From assembly GCF_000346485.2 (NCBI RefSeq), contig NZ_KQ976355.1, forward strand, positions 244,051 through 308,050: 64,000 nucleotides of DNA, given 5' to 3'. The translations under genes and the position numbers were made by a program. This document shows positions 16,696 to 26,736 of this stretch, in pieces (the stretch's first letter is position 1; every line of letters begins with the position of its first letter). Under the pieces are notes generated by a model that did no database searches, had not been told where the DNA came from, and saw only the letters and a program-made list of their open reading frames with translations. Origin of the DNA: Scytonema hofmannii PCC 7110 (GTDB lineage: Bacteria > Cyanobacteriota > Cyanobacteriia > Cyanobacteriales > Nostocaceae).

Positions 16696-19600
16696 TTATC
16701 CTTGTTCTACAATTTCTATCTTAATTTTATTCAAAGCATTATCTATCTTTAGATTAGCTATGCTAAAGTATTTTCTCACATCTTCTATCACAGAATTTTC
16801 CTTGATTATTCCTTGTTCTATATTGAGAACAACCTCACTTGTTTTTGAGGTAATTGTCATGTTTTTCTTGGCGGGATTGAGTGAAATATCATATTCTTTT
16901 CCTTTTACTTCTATTGTATCACCATTTCGATTTCCAAAATTGTCTCCAATCCGTTGAGCCATTTTAGTGATTTCATTGATTGAAGCTAGTTCTTTTATAT
17001 CCTTGTTCATGGCTATGAGAGCGTTATCGCCGATCTCATTGGTGGTCTTAAACTCCTGTCCAATCTCAGCAATCCGATTAAGATATTTCTCGCTTTTACC
17101 TAGCGTTCTTGCTGTTTCATACCAATTTCTTAGATTTTGTAGAGTCGTTAGCTTGTAATTTTCGAGTTGTTCAGACACAACCCCTGTTTGTGGGAGTTTC
17201 TGAGAGGTCGTATCAACTTTCAATTGTGTGGATACAGATGAATTTGATATATCTGTTGCTGGCTTTATTGACTCTAAATTCTGAGGTTTTTCTTCAGCTT
17301 GTACGGGATTTGAAGGAGTTGATGTTTTAGTAGCTTCTTGTGAAGAGGACACAACGGATGACTGTTTTGAGTTCTCCAACACTTTGGAGTATCCTTCAAC
17401 TAATGCGCGGATAAATGGTGAATTGATACCCTTACCTTCCCAGTAGTTGTCTTTTGTGGAGGTGACGTAATGGCTACAATTTTTTAGCCAATCAACACCA
17501 CCTCTAGCTGTAATTGCATCAACGAGCTTGGGATGCTGTTCTAGTTTGGCTTGAATAATCTCTGCCATCAGCTGCACTCGCGGTTCTCCTAAGGGCACTG
17601 TTTCTTTGTAGCACTGATATGCTTGCTCTGCTGAAGCGAACGGGATGCCTGCTGACTTGTTTTCTGTGTAGACCTCTGGTTCGTATTTCCCAGCTTTTAC
17701 TTCAGCATTGTCTCGGAAAGACACTGGGTAATCGCCTTTTATTTTGTTCTTCTCTTTAGACCTAACCGTAGCATTGGTTAATGCAGCTCCCAGTGGGTCA
17801 GGGCATCCAGAACTGATATTGATTCCTTCTGCTATGACTCTTTTGGGAGTGAGTGACGTTGTTGTTGCAATAGGTGCTGTAACTGGTTGCTGAGTTACGG
17901 TTGTTCCGCGCTCGCGATCGAGTGCCATTTGGACGATTTCAGCCACTGCAGCTTGTAGCCCTGGTGCTTTGCTTTCCCGATTACCTGCAATGTTGAGAGT
18001 TTGAACGTTGTTTTGTTCGACGAAATCGCGGAGTTGCTGTGCAGCGGCGGGACGGTTATTGAGTGTAGTGTCGAGTGGTACGTGCAATACTGGCTTGTTT
18101 AGCTGTTCGGCGGCTTTGATTGTCTGTTGGGAGCCTGGAGAACTTTTATCTCCAAATATAGCTGTACCGTCGGAGTGACGAATGTTTTCTACCGTGCGAT
18201 TTGCGTAAGTTTGTGCTGTGGTGCTTCCTTTTTCTCCCTCGACAAGCCCATATTCTTGCAGGTTAGGATTCGCGCCATTCTCAGTCATCCATCCGGCGGC
18301 GGCTGTACCTCCGGTGGGTAGTCCTAATGCTTTCGCGCCTTGGAGTCCTCCCATGTCAGCGCCAGTTTGCCCACCGCTAATAACTTTGATTGCTCCCAAC
18401 CCGTCTTTGGAGTCGGGGCTAATATTAATAGATGTGGCAGTTTGTTTTTGTACGGATGGGAACGGAACAATCTTGCCGTTGATGTAATCGCCTAGCGGTT
18501 CCATGAATAACCCATAGACTTTACTCTTATTCGCTTGAGTTTGGGTCAGTTCTTTAGGTGAATGCTTCTCCCAGTTTGCCCAGGCTTGCTGGTACGCTGG
18601 GTCTTGAATCATTTGAGGAGTTATTTCGTACTGCTTACCCACTCGGAAAGCAACTTGCTCGTTATTCTTACCGACTGCGATCGCAATATCTCCTTCTTTG
18701 ATGCCGTAGGATTTTTGGTAGTCTACGCCCCTGGTAGTGTGTACCCTACCGTACCCGCGCATAGCATCGATAGTCGTGTTGACTGGTACTTTGGAAGATT
18801 CACCGTGCATATGTAGCGAGTAAACCATTGGTACTGGTTTTCCAGATATAGTAGGGTTGTCTGGAATTTGGGGGTTTTGAGCACGGACTGTAGTCAGATT
18901 CCCAATAGAGATAAGTTCTTGGACGCTTGGTTGGTTTGAAAGGTGTGAAGATGTGTTACGGGTGGTTTCTTTGAGGTTGGCGTAACTGCGATCTACTTTA
19001 ATCTCTCCCCCCGGTGTCCACTCGTCAGCCTTGATGGTAAGGTCATCATTGGTATTGACTACTGCACGGGGGGGTTGGTTTGAGGCGAGAAAGTTCTCAA
19101 ACTTTTGGCGAACGCTATTTTCTTTGCCCAAATCATTTTTAATCGACCAGATGTTAATCGACCATCTTCCAGCTTCAGTGTTGATAGCCGCGTGTTCGTT
19201 CTTACTGTTAAATCGCGTTACCGTACCTGACTCAAGTTTAAACTCTTGATAGGTTGCTGCTGTATTTTCATTCTTAGTCCATGTCATTTGTTCTTGGGCA
19301 GCACGGTACCCCCAATCAGAATTACCGATGTTGATGCTGCGGGCTTCGACGGCGGCATAGGAATCATCGCGATGGTAGTTGATGCCAGCACCTGGTTGTT
19401 CTGAGTAGGTCGCTAAAACTATATCCGCATTAGGATATACCTGCTTGACCAGTTTCATCAATGCATCGTCCTGCACCCCCGGCTTGAAGTCTTTTTCCTT
19501 CAAGTCCCATTTTGCCCCTACCCAAGCTAAGAGGCGACCTGGGGCGTAGTTGGATTTATCTGACTCCAGGACTGGTTTGATATAATTTTCAAGGTGTTGG

Positions 19601-22600
19601 CGCAATTGTTCAACTTTCTCCGAGCTAATTTTACCCAGGATTTCGATGGGTTTAGTTTGGTCAGCTTGGCGTGAGTTGGGTAATGATATTGGTTGTTGCG
19701 GTTGTTGCGGTTGTTTGTCAGTGCTGGGCGTTCGGGTGTATATTTGTTCGGTGGTAGCGACTGTGTTTGATGGCTGAGTTGGTGTTTGTGCTGCTGTAGG
19801 GGGTTTTACTGGAATTACTATAGTGCGCGGGTTTTTTTTGTCAGGTTCGTTTGCAACCTCAGTCGGTCTATTTGGTAGTGAAAGAAGAATTTTTTGGTAT
19901 TCGCTCTTGTCTGGAGATTGCAATGATAGTTTGCTGTCATTCTTGCTCAAATCGTCGTTGAGTTGAGCGACTTTCTGTTCGTAAAGAGTGTACCCATCAA
20001 TATCCCCTATATTTATAGCCTCTCCCGCAATTAATCCTATTTCATGAAGCGATTTCTCAGAGATTTGGCTCTTCTCGATAATAAATGTGGCGCAATTATT
20101 CTCAGTAAAATAACTACTTTCTACACCTTGAGAATCCAGCCATATGTAGACTTGGATGGCATCTTGGGCGGGAACAACTATACCAAAAGCTTCTTTTTCT
20201 TCTCGATCTGAGGTTCCATCTTCTTTTTCATACGTGTACCCTTGATTGGGGTTGTAGAAGTGTACGGTCTGTTCTGAGATAAGAGGTATTGTTGTTTCTC
20301 GCGTAGCATCAGCAATATCTCCAAATTTTTTAATTAAGGTTTCATAATTTTCTGTTGATATAGTACTTTCAGCTAGTGTGAAAACAACTAACCCCTTTTT
20401 TGCTTCTAAGCGTGTTTGTGATGCTGGTAATAAATCAAAATTAATCCCTTGGCTCTCCAACCATTTTTTAGCAATATCTACTTTATGATTATCAATAGCT
20501 ATACTTATGGTTCCCAACGTTTTGTCTTCTCGATCTTGAAAGATTATAGTTGGACGTTCTGTAATTTTACTAATAAGATATTCGCTGTTCTTTTTAGTTG
20601 CCTCCCGTTGAGGATTGGTTTCTTCTTGAGTTTTTTGAGCGACTGGATTTTCTTTTGTCCAGATTTCTGGATAACGGACGGTTTTTGCATCAATCTGTAC
20701 ATCGCAGTGGCTAAAGTTGCTCTCGATTTTGCAGGGAACTGTTGTCAACTGACCCTTTTTCAGAGCACCGACTTGTTCTAATTTTTGTTTGTCCTCATTT
20801 AATCTGACGATTCCAACCACTTTACTGTCGCTCATGACCACTGTTCTCTCAGGGGTACAAGCTTGTGTTTTTACTTGTCTAAATTCTTTATCATCAAATT
20901 TATCTTTTAGTCTTTGGTCAGTCTTAATTCGTATATTATGCCCCTCGATAGTTTCTCCTATAATGTAAGCTCCCTTACCCTTATCTACTATCGATTTCAG
21001 TTTAAGCTGTAGTGGTTGTCCTTCTTTAATCCATCCATTATTTCTAGCTTCCTCAAGAGATTTGGGTTCTATCCTCCCTATTTTTTGGTTGCTAGCCATT
21101 ATTTCAACGTTACCATCAGGAATTTTTACATTACCTATAGTTAGGTTTGTTTTTTCTCCATTAAATGTTGTACCTGCAAATGCGAATTTTTTTATCTGTT
21201 CAATTTTAAAATTAATTTCTGGTTTTCCTGGAATTTGTAGGGTTGCTGTTGCAGTAAAGGTATCCCCAGCAATAATTTTAGCTTCTGCTGTAGAACCTAT
21301 CGGTAATCTGCTCGTGTTATCTTCTAGCCAACCAAGAACTTTTGAACTGCCATTTTCGGTTTGGATTTCTACGACTCTTCTGTTTAAATCTTTATCAAAT
21401 TCAATTTTGACTTGGTGTATCTTATCTCTGTTTTCTTCACCAAAGGTGTTGGTTGTGTAGTTGCCAATAACTCTGACTTCATCAAATTGGAGGTCTTTGA
21501 CTTGTGCAACTATTTCTTTAGGGAAAGCTGCAAATACAAAGTTAGAAGTCTTTTTAGTAATTTTTGATGGTGCTTGACAATCAGATTCTATCTTTGATGC
21601 TTCTGATTCAGATTCTCGGGTAGTCGATATATTCCACGCAGCTGCTGCTGCTGACAAGCGCTCGGATTCTGAAATAGAATTGTAGTATTTTTCAGTAATT
21701 TCTTGAGCTTGTTGGAAAAGAAGTTTGATTTGTCCTTCGCTAAGTTCTGGCTTTAGTTCTATGGAACTGCTACTAACAATTTCATTAGGTTTTATCTTGA
21801 TTTCGCTGCTTGTGGATTGACTGAGGGTGCCTGATGCACGATATTTTGGTTTTCCCTCCTCAGTTTCCCCATCAACCTGCGCCCATACAAAATATTTATG
21901 AGGTTTTTCAGCACTGCGTTTTTCAACAGGAATTTCTTGTAGGCGGAGATTAATTTCATTAGCCTTCCAGATTCCCGAATGGTTGTATCGAGTCAGGTTT
22001 GTAATCTCTAGCTTCTCACCGTTGTTTGTAGTTACGATCGCATAGGGGCCCTTTTCTGTTTCCTTACGTTTTTTTAGCCTGCTAGCTTCGTTGAATTTAG
22101 TATCAAACTCCTTTTTAGCAAGGATAGCTTGTAGTTCTTGCTGATTAGTATATTCTATACCTTTAAATAATTTTTGGAATTGGGAAACAGGACGAGATTC
22201 TAATTGGCTTTGTTCAAAATATTTATTGGCTTGGTTGGTCAAAAGCTCTACTGGTGAATAGCCCGTGACGGCTATTCCTCTATTAATATAGACATCTTTA
22301 TTTTTCTTATCTTTGATGTAGTTAACGTCTCTATATAAATAGCGCCTATTCTCTTGTATAATTTCCATTTCAGGGCGTTTGGCACTTTTGAACAAGTCAA
22401 CAGCAATTTGGTTTTGAAAGGCAGCTTCCTGAATCATTTTGCGGTACATCTTTGTGTTGATGTCCAGTGCCTTTTCCATGATTTCTGGGTCTCTATGCTG
22501 AACGCTAGCAAGTTCAACAAACTCCTTCATGTAGTCTACGTATTCTTCCCTGATAGGTTTTTGATATTTAGGATTTTCATTATTCGCATCTTTAAATAGC

Positions 22601-24756
22601 TTTCTGTAATGATTAGCTACTGTGTCTATATAGTCTGATTGGAGTTGCAATTTCTGTTTTGTATCACCAAAGTTTTTTAGGATAGTTATTTCTGACTCTA
22701 GAGCTTCAATGGCGGTTAGGTGATTGTTAATAATTCCTACACTGATGCCATCGCTCATGTGTATTGCTATTTCCTCAAATTCTGGTTGAGTGCCATCTTC
22801 CCTGTAAAATGATTGCTTTTTGAGCTTGACAGTAGGTTCGTAAGCATTTTCAAGCTGGTTTCTGTATTTTGCTTCTGCAGTAAGATTCGGGTATTTTCGC
22901 GCCTTATCAACACCTATGCAGTCTCCGTCATAGTCGCGAGCTTGTCGTTCTTGTTCTGATTCTAAAACTATTGAATCTATGTTAGAAACAAATTCTTTAA
23001 AGCTGCTTTCTGTTTTGTTAACTGTTATTGTAAAATCATCTACACCTGCTAAAAAGAATTCCTTTAACTTAGAGATTTCGTTTCTAAAATTTATAGCAAA
23101 CTCTATTTTTTCAGATATTTCTAAGCTACTTGTATCTGTATTTACATATTCTTGTAACTTGCTAGGATTGTAGTCAAAGCTTTGTTCTTGAATTTTGGCG
23201 ATCGCTTCTTTAACCTGAGAAGTTATGCGCTTGTAGATTTTATCGAAGGTTTCATCGCTAACAGCAATAGCTCCGTCTAAGTTACGACCATCTGGTCCTT
23301 TAACGTCTTCTACGTGTTTGTTGACTGAGACGCACAAACCGTTAGCATTAAGAAAGGGAGAGCGAAAGTTGAGAACTTCTTCCCCTTCTTCGTACCAAGG
23401 AATGCAGATTTCACCGTTTTTGAGATCCTTGGATGGGATTACCATTGCTCTCTCAAACAGAAGTTCTTTACCAATAGCAATGTCTCTCCACTCTTTTTGG
23501 AGAAATCTCTCTAACTCTTGTTTAACTTTTTCAGTTTCTAGCAGCTGGCAGTGACCCATCAAATCAGTTTTGATGAGTTGATACATGAACAAATCTTCCC
23601 GTTCGTTTCCGAATTCTTCTTCTAGGAATGACTCAACATCTTCGTCATAGTTTAGAGAATTTTGTACTGTTGTTAACCACTTTTGACTGCTTGGGGTTAA
23701 TTCTTCATTTGAGTCTTTATTGTTTAAGATTATTTTTAATTTTTCTAAAGCTTCTTTTTTATCTGTTACACCAGTTAACTCTAATAATAATTCTGACTTT
23801 TGTTCTTCTGTAAAAGCTTTCCTTTTTTCATATTTTTCACAGTAAAGTTCAGCAACTCTCCTTGGGTCTTTTTGAAGAGACCTCAATTTTATAGCTTTTG
23901 CTTCTAATTCCTCGGCAAAATCCTTCATTCCGTTGGGGAATGATGCGATTAGCTGAGAAATAGCAGTCTTTCCTCTTTCAGACTGTGATTTTTCGCCCAG
24001 CCAAATTTTTTGTTTGTATAGTCCAGGCTTGATTTGGGGTTTGAGCGGTCCTCCAAGCTCCTGGGGTCTATCTTTATCGGTACCTTTAAATGAAGATAGC
24101 GGGATAACTAAATCTATTTTGACTTTGTTGTTAAGGTCTTTATAGTCTAAATGGTCTAGATTATTAGGTCTAAGAGTGCCTTTTCCGAATCTGTAAGTTT
24201 GGTCGTCTCCATCTTGGGATGTCCAGCCGAAACGATGTTGAATTATCCGGTACGGTTCAGCGGAATCTGGTTCCTTGGCAGTCAACCGATGGTAAACATT
24301 TGTCGATATTTGACCGTAACAATCACCCGTAAGACGATAAGCTTGGTCGTTGTTGATGATGCCACCGTTCTCGCCGTTGCTGTCATCAACAATCAGAATG
24401 TTAAGTTCTTCATTGATGGCATTTTTACAAGAACCAAGAAAGATAGAACCGTATGCTCCTCTGTCTTTTCTGTCGGGGCAAAGCTGGTTGATAACTTCCA
24501 CGCATTCTTGTGGACCGTAAAGTAACCTAGATTTAGATGACAATAGCAATACGCGATCGTCTGGATGGTTTTTCAGTTCTTGCTCTGTTGAGTATTCGTC
24601 CATATGACCGAACGAAAACTCTTTTCCTGGAAAGAAGAACTCCAATAATGTATTATTGAGTTCTTCTTTTAGTAAAGACTCTGGATTACTCGTGTTTCCA
24701 TCGGTATGAATCCATTGATTCAATCGAGTGTCAAAATGTTTGGTTACAATTGTCAT
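16696..24756 (-). CDS. Giant polyvalent protein: two-barrel RNA polymerase + AlkB + ASCH + YpsA + NADAR-like
   Basis: 2686 aa, uninterrupted. The N-terminal ~800 residues show, in order, motifs of the QDE-1/RdRP/YonO two-barrel RNA polymerases: GDCYGQIS (D145), IIQHRFG and FGKGTLRP (K192), FRSPF (R465), DYDGD (metal-binding D608, D610, D612), GIINNHL (H679) and AVDLFKSAKRPEM (785-797). Residues ~900-1700 are unassigned. Then come an AlkB-like 2-oxoglutarate/Fe(II) dioxygenase (H1795-R-D1797, H1855, R1864), an ASCH-like segment (~1985-2075, R2009), a YpsA/SLOG domain (ISGGQTGAD, Q2130, to ~2290), a NADAR-like domain (~2300-2440, ASAEQAYQCYK at 2377) and a helical tail. Such multidomain 'polyvalent' proteins are known from phages and conjugative elements, where they counter host defences. 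RNA synthesis is inferred from motifs. Confidence 0.8.
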   Translation of the reverse strand: MTIVTKHFDTRLNQWIHTDGNTSNPESLLKEELNNTLLEFFFPGKEFSFGHMDEYSTEQELKNHPDDRVLLLSSKSRLLYGPQECVEVINQLCPDRKDRGAYGSIFLGSCKNAINEELNILIVDDSNGENGGIINNDQAYRLTGDCYGQISTNVYHRLTAKEPDSAEPYRIIQHRFGWTSQDGDDQTYRFGKGTLRPNNLDHLDYKDLNNKVKIDLVIPLSSFKGTDKDRPQELGGPLKPQIKPGLYKQKIWLGEKSQSERGKTAISQLIASFPNGMKDFAEELEAKAIKLRSLQKDPRRVAELYCEKYEKRKAFTEEQKSELLLELTGVTDKKEALEKLKIILNNKDSNEELTPSSQKWLTTVQNSLNYDEDVESFLEEEFGNEREDLFMYQLIKTDLMGHCQLLETEKVKQELERFLQKEWRDIAIGKELLFERAMVIPSKDLKNGEICIPWYEEGEEVLNFRSPFLNANGLCVSVNKHVEDVKGPDGRNLDGAIAVSDETFDKIYKRITSQVKEAIAKIQEQSFDYNPSKLQEYVNTDTSSLEISEKIEFAINFRNEISKLKEFFLAGVDDFTITVNKTESSFKEFVSNIDSIVLESEQERQARDYDGDCIGVDKARKYPNLTAEAKYRNQLENAYEPTVKLKKQSFYREDGTQPEFEEIAIHMSDGISVGIINNHLTAIEALESEITILKNFGDTKQKLQLQSDYIDTVANHYRKLFKDANNENPKYQKPIREEYVDYMKEFVELASVQHRDPEIMEKALDINTKMYRKMIQEAAFQNQIAVDLFKSAKRPEMEIIQENRRYLYRDVNYIKDKKNKDVYINRGIAVTGYSPVELLTNQANKYFEQSQLESRPVSQFQKLFKGIEYTNQQELQAILAKKEFDTKFNEASRLKKRKETEKGPYAIVTTNNGEKLEITNLTRYNHSGIWKANEINLRLQEIPVEKRSAEKPHKYFVWAQVDGETEEGKPKYRASGTLSQSTSSEIKIKPNEIVSSSSIELKPELSEGQIKLLFQQAQEITEKYYNSISESERLSAAAAAWNISTTRESESEASKIESDCQAPSKITKKTSNFVFAAFPKEIVAQVKDLQFDEVRVIGNYTTNTFGEENRDKIHQVKIEFDKDLNRRVVEIQTENGSSKVLGWLEDNTSRLPIGSTAEAKIIAGDTFTATATLQIPGKPEINFKIEQIKKFAFAGTTFNGEKTNLTIGNVKIPDGNVEIMASNQKIGRIEPKSLEEARNNGWIKEGQPLQLKLKSIVDKGKGAYIIGETIEGHNIRIKTDQRLKDKFDDKEFRQVKTQACTPERTVVMSDSKVVGIVRLNEDKQKLEQVGALKKGQLTTVPCKIESNFSHCDVQIDAKTVRYPEIWTKENPVAQKTQEETNPQREATKKNSEYLISKITERPTIIFQDREDKTLGTISIAIDNHKVDIAKKWLESQGINFDLLPASQTRLEAKKGLVVFTLAESTISTENYETLIKKFGDIADATRETTIPLISEQTVHFYNPNQGYTYEKEDGTSDREEKEAFGIVVPAQDAIQVYIWLDSQGVESSYFTENNCATFIIEKSQISEKSLHEIGLIAGEAINIGDIDGYTLYEQKVAQLNDDLSKNDSKLSLQSPDKSEYQKILLSLPNRPTEVANEPDKKNPRTIVIPVKPPTAAQTPTQPSNTVATTEQIYTRTPSTDKQPQQPQQPISLPNSRQADQTKPIEILGKISSEKVEQLRQHLENYIKPVLESDKSNYAPGRLLAWVGAKWDLKEKDFKPGVQDDALMKLVKQVYPNADIVLATYSEQPGAGINYHRDDSYAAVEARSINIGNSDWGYRAAQEQMTWTKNENTAATYQEFKLESGTVTRFNSKNEHAAINTEAGRWSINIWSIKNDLGKENSVRQKFENFLASNQPPRAVVNTNDDLTIKADEWTPGGEIKVDRSYANLKETTRNTSSHLSNQPSVQELISIGNLTTVRAQNPQIPDNPTISGKPVPMVYSLHMHGESSKVPVNTTIDAMRGYGRVHTTRGVDYQKSYGIKEGDIAIAVGKNNEQVAFRVGKQYEITPQMIQDPAYQQAWANWEKHSPKELTQTQANKSKVYGLFMEPLGDYINGKIVPFPSVQKQTATSINISPDSKDGLGAIKVISGGQTGADMGGLQGAKALGLPTGGTAAAGWMTENGANPNLQEYGLVEGEKGSTTAQTYANRTVENIRHSDGTAIFGDKSSPGSQQTIKAAEQLNKPVLHVPLDTTLNNRPAAAQQLRDFVEQNNVQTLNIAGNRESKAPGLQAAVAEIVQMALDRERGTTVTQQPVTAPIATTTSLTPKRVIAEGINISSGCPDPLGAALTNATVRSKEKNKIKGDYPVSFRDNAEVKAGKYEPEVYTENKSAGIPFASAEQAYQCYKETVPLGEPRVQLMAEIIQAKLEQHPKLVDAITARGGVDWLKNCSHYVTSTKDNYWEGKGINSPFIRALVEGYSKVLENSKQSSVVSSSQEATKTSTPSNPVQAEEKPQNLESIKPATDISNSSVSTQLKVDTTSQKLPQTGVVSEQLENYKLTTLQNLRNWYETARTLGKSEKYLNRIAEIGQEFKTTNEIGDNALIAMNKDIKELASINEITKMAQRIGDNFGNRNGDTIEVKGKEYDISLNPAKKNMTITSKTSEVVLNIEQGIIKENSVIEDVRKYFSIANLKIDNALNKIKIEIVEQG

Positions 24757-24793
24757 AATCTTTTAAATAAGTAAACAATAGAGGAGTTAAATT

Positions 24794-25363
24794 ATGACTG
24801 GATATTCTCGTTTGAAGCGTTGGTTGGAACAACACAAAAAGGAAGTAGATCTGAATGGAAACCTTCGGTTGGACTATGCAGAAGGTATGCGTTCTGGGGG
24901 TCTGTCTCAAGCAGCGATCGATGACAAAGCCGCCAGAATGAAAGCTAGGTATGAAGAATTGAAGCAGTTAGACGAAACAGATCCAGAGCCGTGGCAAGTT
25001 TACACTGCCTACGACTTTTTCACCGAGTCGGACAAACAGCAGTTTTTACCTGATGGTTCTCTCAAACCTGAATATGTGGAGAATGCGCTTCGTTCTGGCG
25101 TTAGTATGAATTACCTAGGAGAGTTGGAGCGCCGCCAACAACAAGAGGTAGCAAGCTTCCAAAGGCTGTCTGCACAATATGCAGCCCAAGGTATTAACTA
25201 TGGAGAACAGTTAGCGCTTTCTGCGGTTTACAGCTTGCAAACAAGAGACAAGAGCCGTCAGTATCTTCGTCAGGACATTCTCAACGGTGAGGAAATAGCC
25301 GAGATACCTTTTGATGTAGATCCAGACACTTACTATCAACAACAGGGTGCTGCGACAACTTAA
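24794..25363 (+). CDS. Hypothetical acidic helical protein
   Basis: 189 aa. Strong ribosome site GAGGAG at 24781-24786, 7 bp before ATG 24794. It contains two loosely similar helical halves (LDYAEGMRSGGLSQAAIDDKA and PEYVENALRSGVSMNYLGE), rich in Gln/Glu/Arg. No membrane segment, no known motif. Divergent from the giant polymerase-like gene with only 37 bp between starts, so the promoters are shared or overlapping. Confidence 0.7.
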   Translation: MTGYSRLKRWLEQHKKEVDLNGNLRLDYAEGMRSGGLSQAAIDDKAARMKARYEELKQLDETDPEPWQVYTAYDFFTESDKQQFLPDGSLKPEYVENALRSGVSMNYLGELERRQQQEVASFQRLSAQYAAQGINYGEQLALSAVYSLQTRDKSRQYLRQDILNGEEIAEIPFDVDPDTYYQQQGAATT

Positions 25364-25621
25364 CATGGGTTAGTACGCTTCGGTGCGCGGTAAGGGTTAT
25401 TCAGTGAGATTGTATTCCCTGTTCTTCTTACACCGCATCTAATAAAATTCTGATTTTTCTAATTTTTTCATCTAACAAAATACTGATTTTTTTGTCTATT
25501 CATTTTTGGTTTTTGGTTTGGCGCAATCTTTCCAGCAGTTCTTCATTCTATCTTGACAGGAGTTGCCTTTAATGTTTAGATAAGAACCTAGATGCGAGCG
25601 CTCTTGGCAAGGATTTACAAC

Positions 25622-26002
25622 ATGAGCAACTCACCTCGACTAGGAAACATTAGCCCGATTATTCCGGCGGGCAGTAATATGGAAAAAGCGATCGCCTTCT
25701 ATGAGAACCAGCTTGGCTTTTTAACAATCCATAAAGAAGGTAATCCTGTAACGATGGCTGTTGTCAAACGTGACTCAGCAGAAATATTCCTTCAAAGGAA
25801 CGAAGATAAGCATCTTGCAGAATGGACTACGTTTCGCGTCCATGTCGAGCACATTGAGCAACTTTATGAGGAGCTTCAGGCAAAGGGCGGCGAGATGATT
25901 CATCCCAATGGCAAGCTTGAGATGAAGCCCTGGGGAACAAGAGAGTTTGCAATCCTAGATCCGGCAGGTGTCTGTATTACCTTCTACGAATTCTCAAAAT
26001 AA
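25622..26002 (+). CDS. VOC-family (glyoxalase/bleomycin-resistance-like) protein
   Basis: About 126 aa from ATG 25622 (an upstream start at 25592 adds ten unlikely residues). Single vicinal-oxygen-chelate fold: PIIPAGSNMEKAIAFYENQLGF, an AVVKRDSAEIFLQ strand, FRVHVEHIEQLYEELQAKG and the closing FAILDPAGVCITFYEF. Members bind a divalent metal across a dimer and act on small molecules or sequester antibiotics; the substrate cannot be told. A stand-alone accessory gene, probably cargo. Confidence 0.85.
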   Translation: MSNSPRLGNISPIIPAGSNMEKAIAFYENQLGFLTIHKEGNPVTMAVVKRDSAEIFLQRNEDKHLAEWTTFRVHVEHIEQLYEELQAKGGEMIHPNGKLEMKPWGTREFAILDPAGVCITFYEFSK

Positions 26003-26315
26003 ATGTGAGCAAGTGTTACAGGCAATTTGACGAAATTTGTTCCGTTATTACGGAAACCCCAACCATGAGAAATGAAGACTTTTCGCCAGCTATTCTACGA
26101 AATCGCAGTTTGGTGGAATCGCCCAGATTTTCTCATCATTTCAGCTAAAAAACTCCAAACCCCGTCAACTAGATGCGGTTTCGTTTTCCAAATTTTTATC
26201 AACAAAATAGTCCAAGGACTTTTTATAAATTGTTGCAAAGTTAGTAAATTGGTTGTAATAGGTGTCAGCGCGATTGCACCCCACATTCCACATCTAGTAT
26301 TTTCCAGGAGTTGTA
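26003..26315. other. Intergenic, no clear gene
   Basis: Short frames on both strands lack ribosome sites and recognisable content. Nothing else seen. Confidence 0.4.
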
Positions 26316-26675
26316 TTACTTATACATTTGGTTCCAAGCTATTGAGTCCCAAATCATTTTTAGGTGGTCGCATATATAAACTACTGGTTCTGGGGTAGGT
26401 AAATCCAAAGATAAAGTAAATATACTTAAACTAAACCCTATGTAGTAAAGAACTTGGAACAAATCTATATATGTTTTCTCAATTTGGGTAGTACCATCGA
26501 CGGTTTTCCTTTCCTTCAATCTATATAAAGTAGCAACTGCCAAAATATTAAAAGATAAAAACCTGAGTACTGACTTAGGATAAATCTCCCCAAGTATTTT
26601 AGAAGCAAAGAAACTAACCGTAACTACCACCAAGACCCTAACTAAGGTTAGCTCTATTCCTTGCTTAGATGACAA
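26316..26675 (-). CDS. Small membrane protein, 119 aa
   Basis: At least two hydrophobic helices: LVRVLVVVTVSFFASKILG near the N-terminus and DLFQVLYYIGFSLSIFTLSL later, with a basic loop (RLKERKTVDG) between. No known family recognised. It lies on the same strand as the PD-(D/E)XK-type gene at 26737-27456, about 60 bp away, so the two could be one unit. Confidence 0.5.
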   Translation of the reverse strand: MSSKQGIELTLVRVLVVVTVSFFASKILGEIYPKSVLRFLSFNILAVATLYRLKERKTVDGTTQIEKTYIDLFQVLYYIGFSLSIFTLSLDLPTPEPVVYICDHLKMIWDSIAWNQMYK

Positions 26676-26736
26676 TATGTCTTTTTCTTGTTTTTCTCTT
26701 GTAATCGGGATTGAGTAGTAACCGACCCAAGATGTG

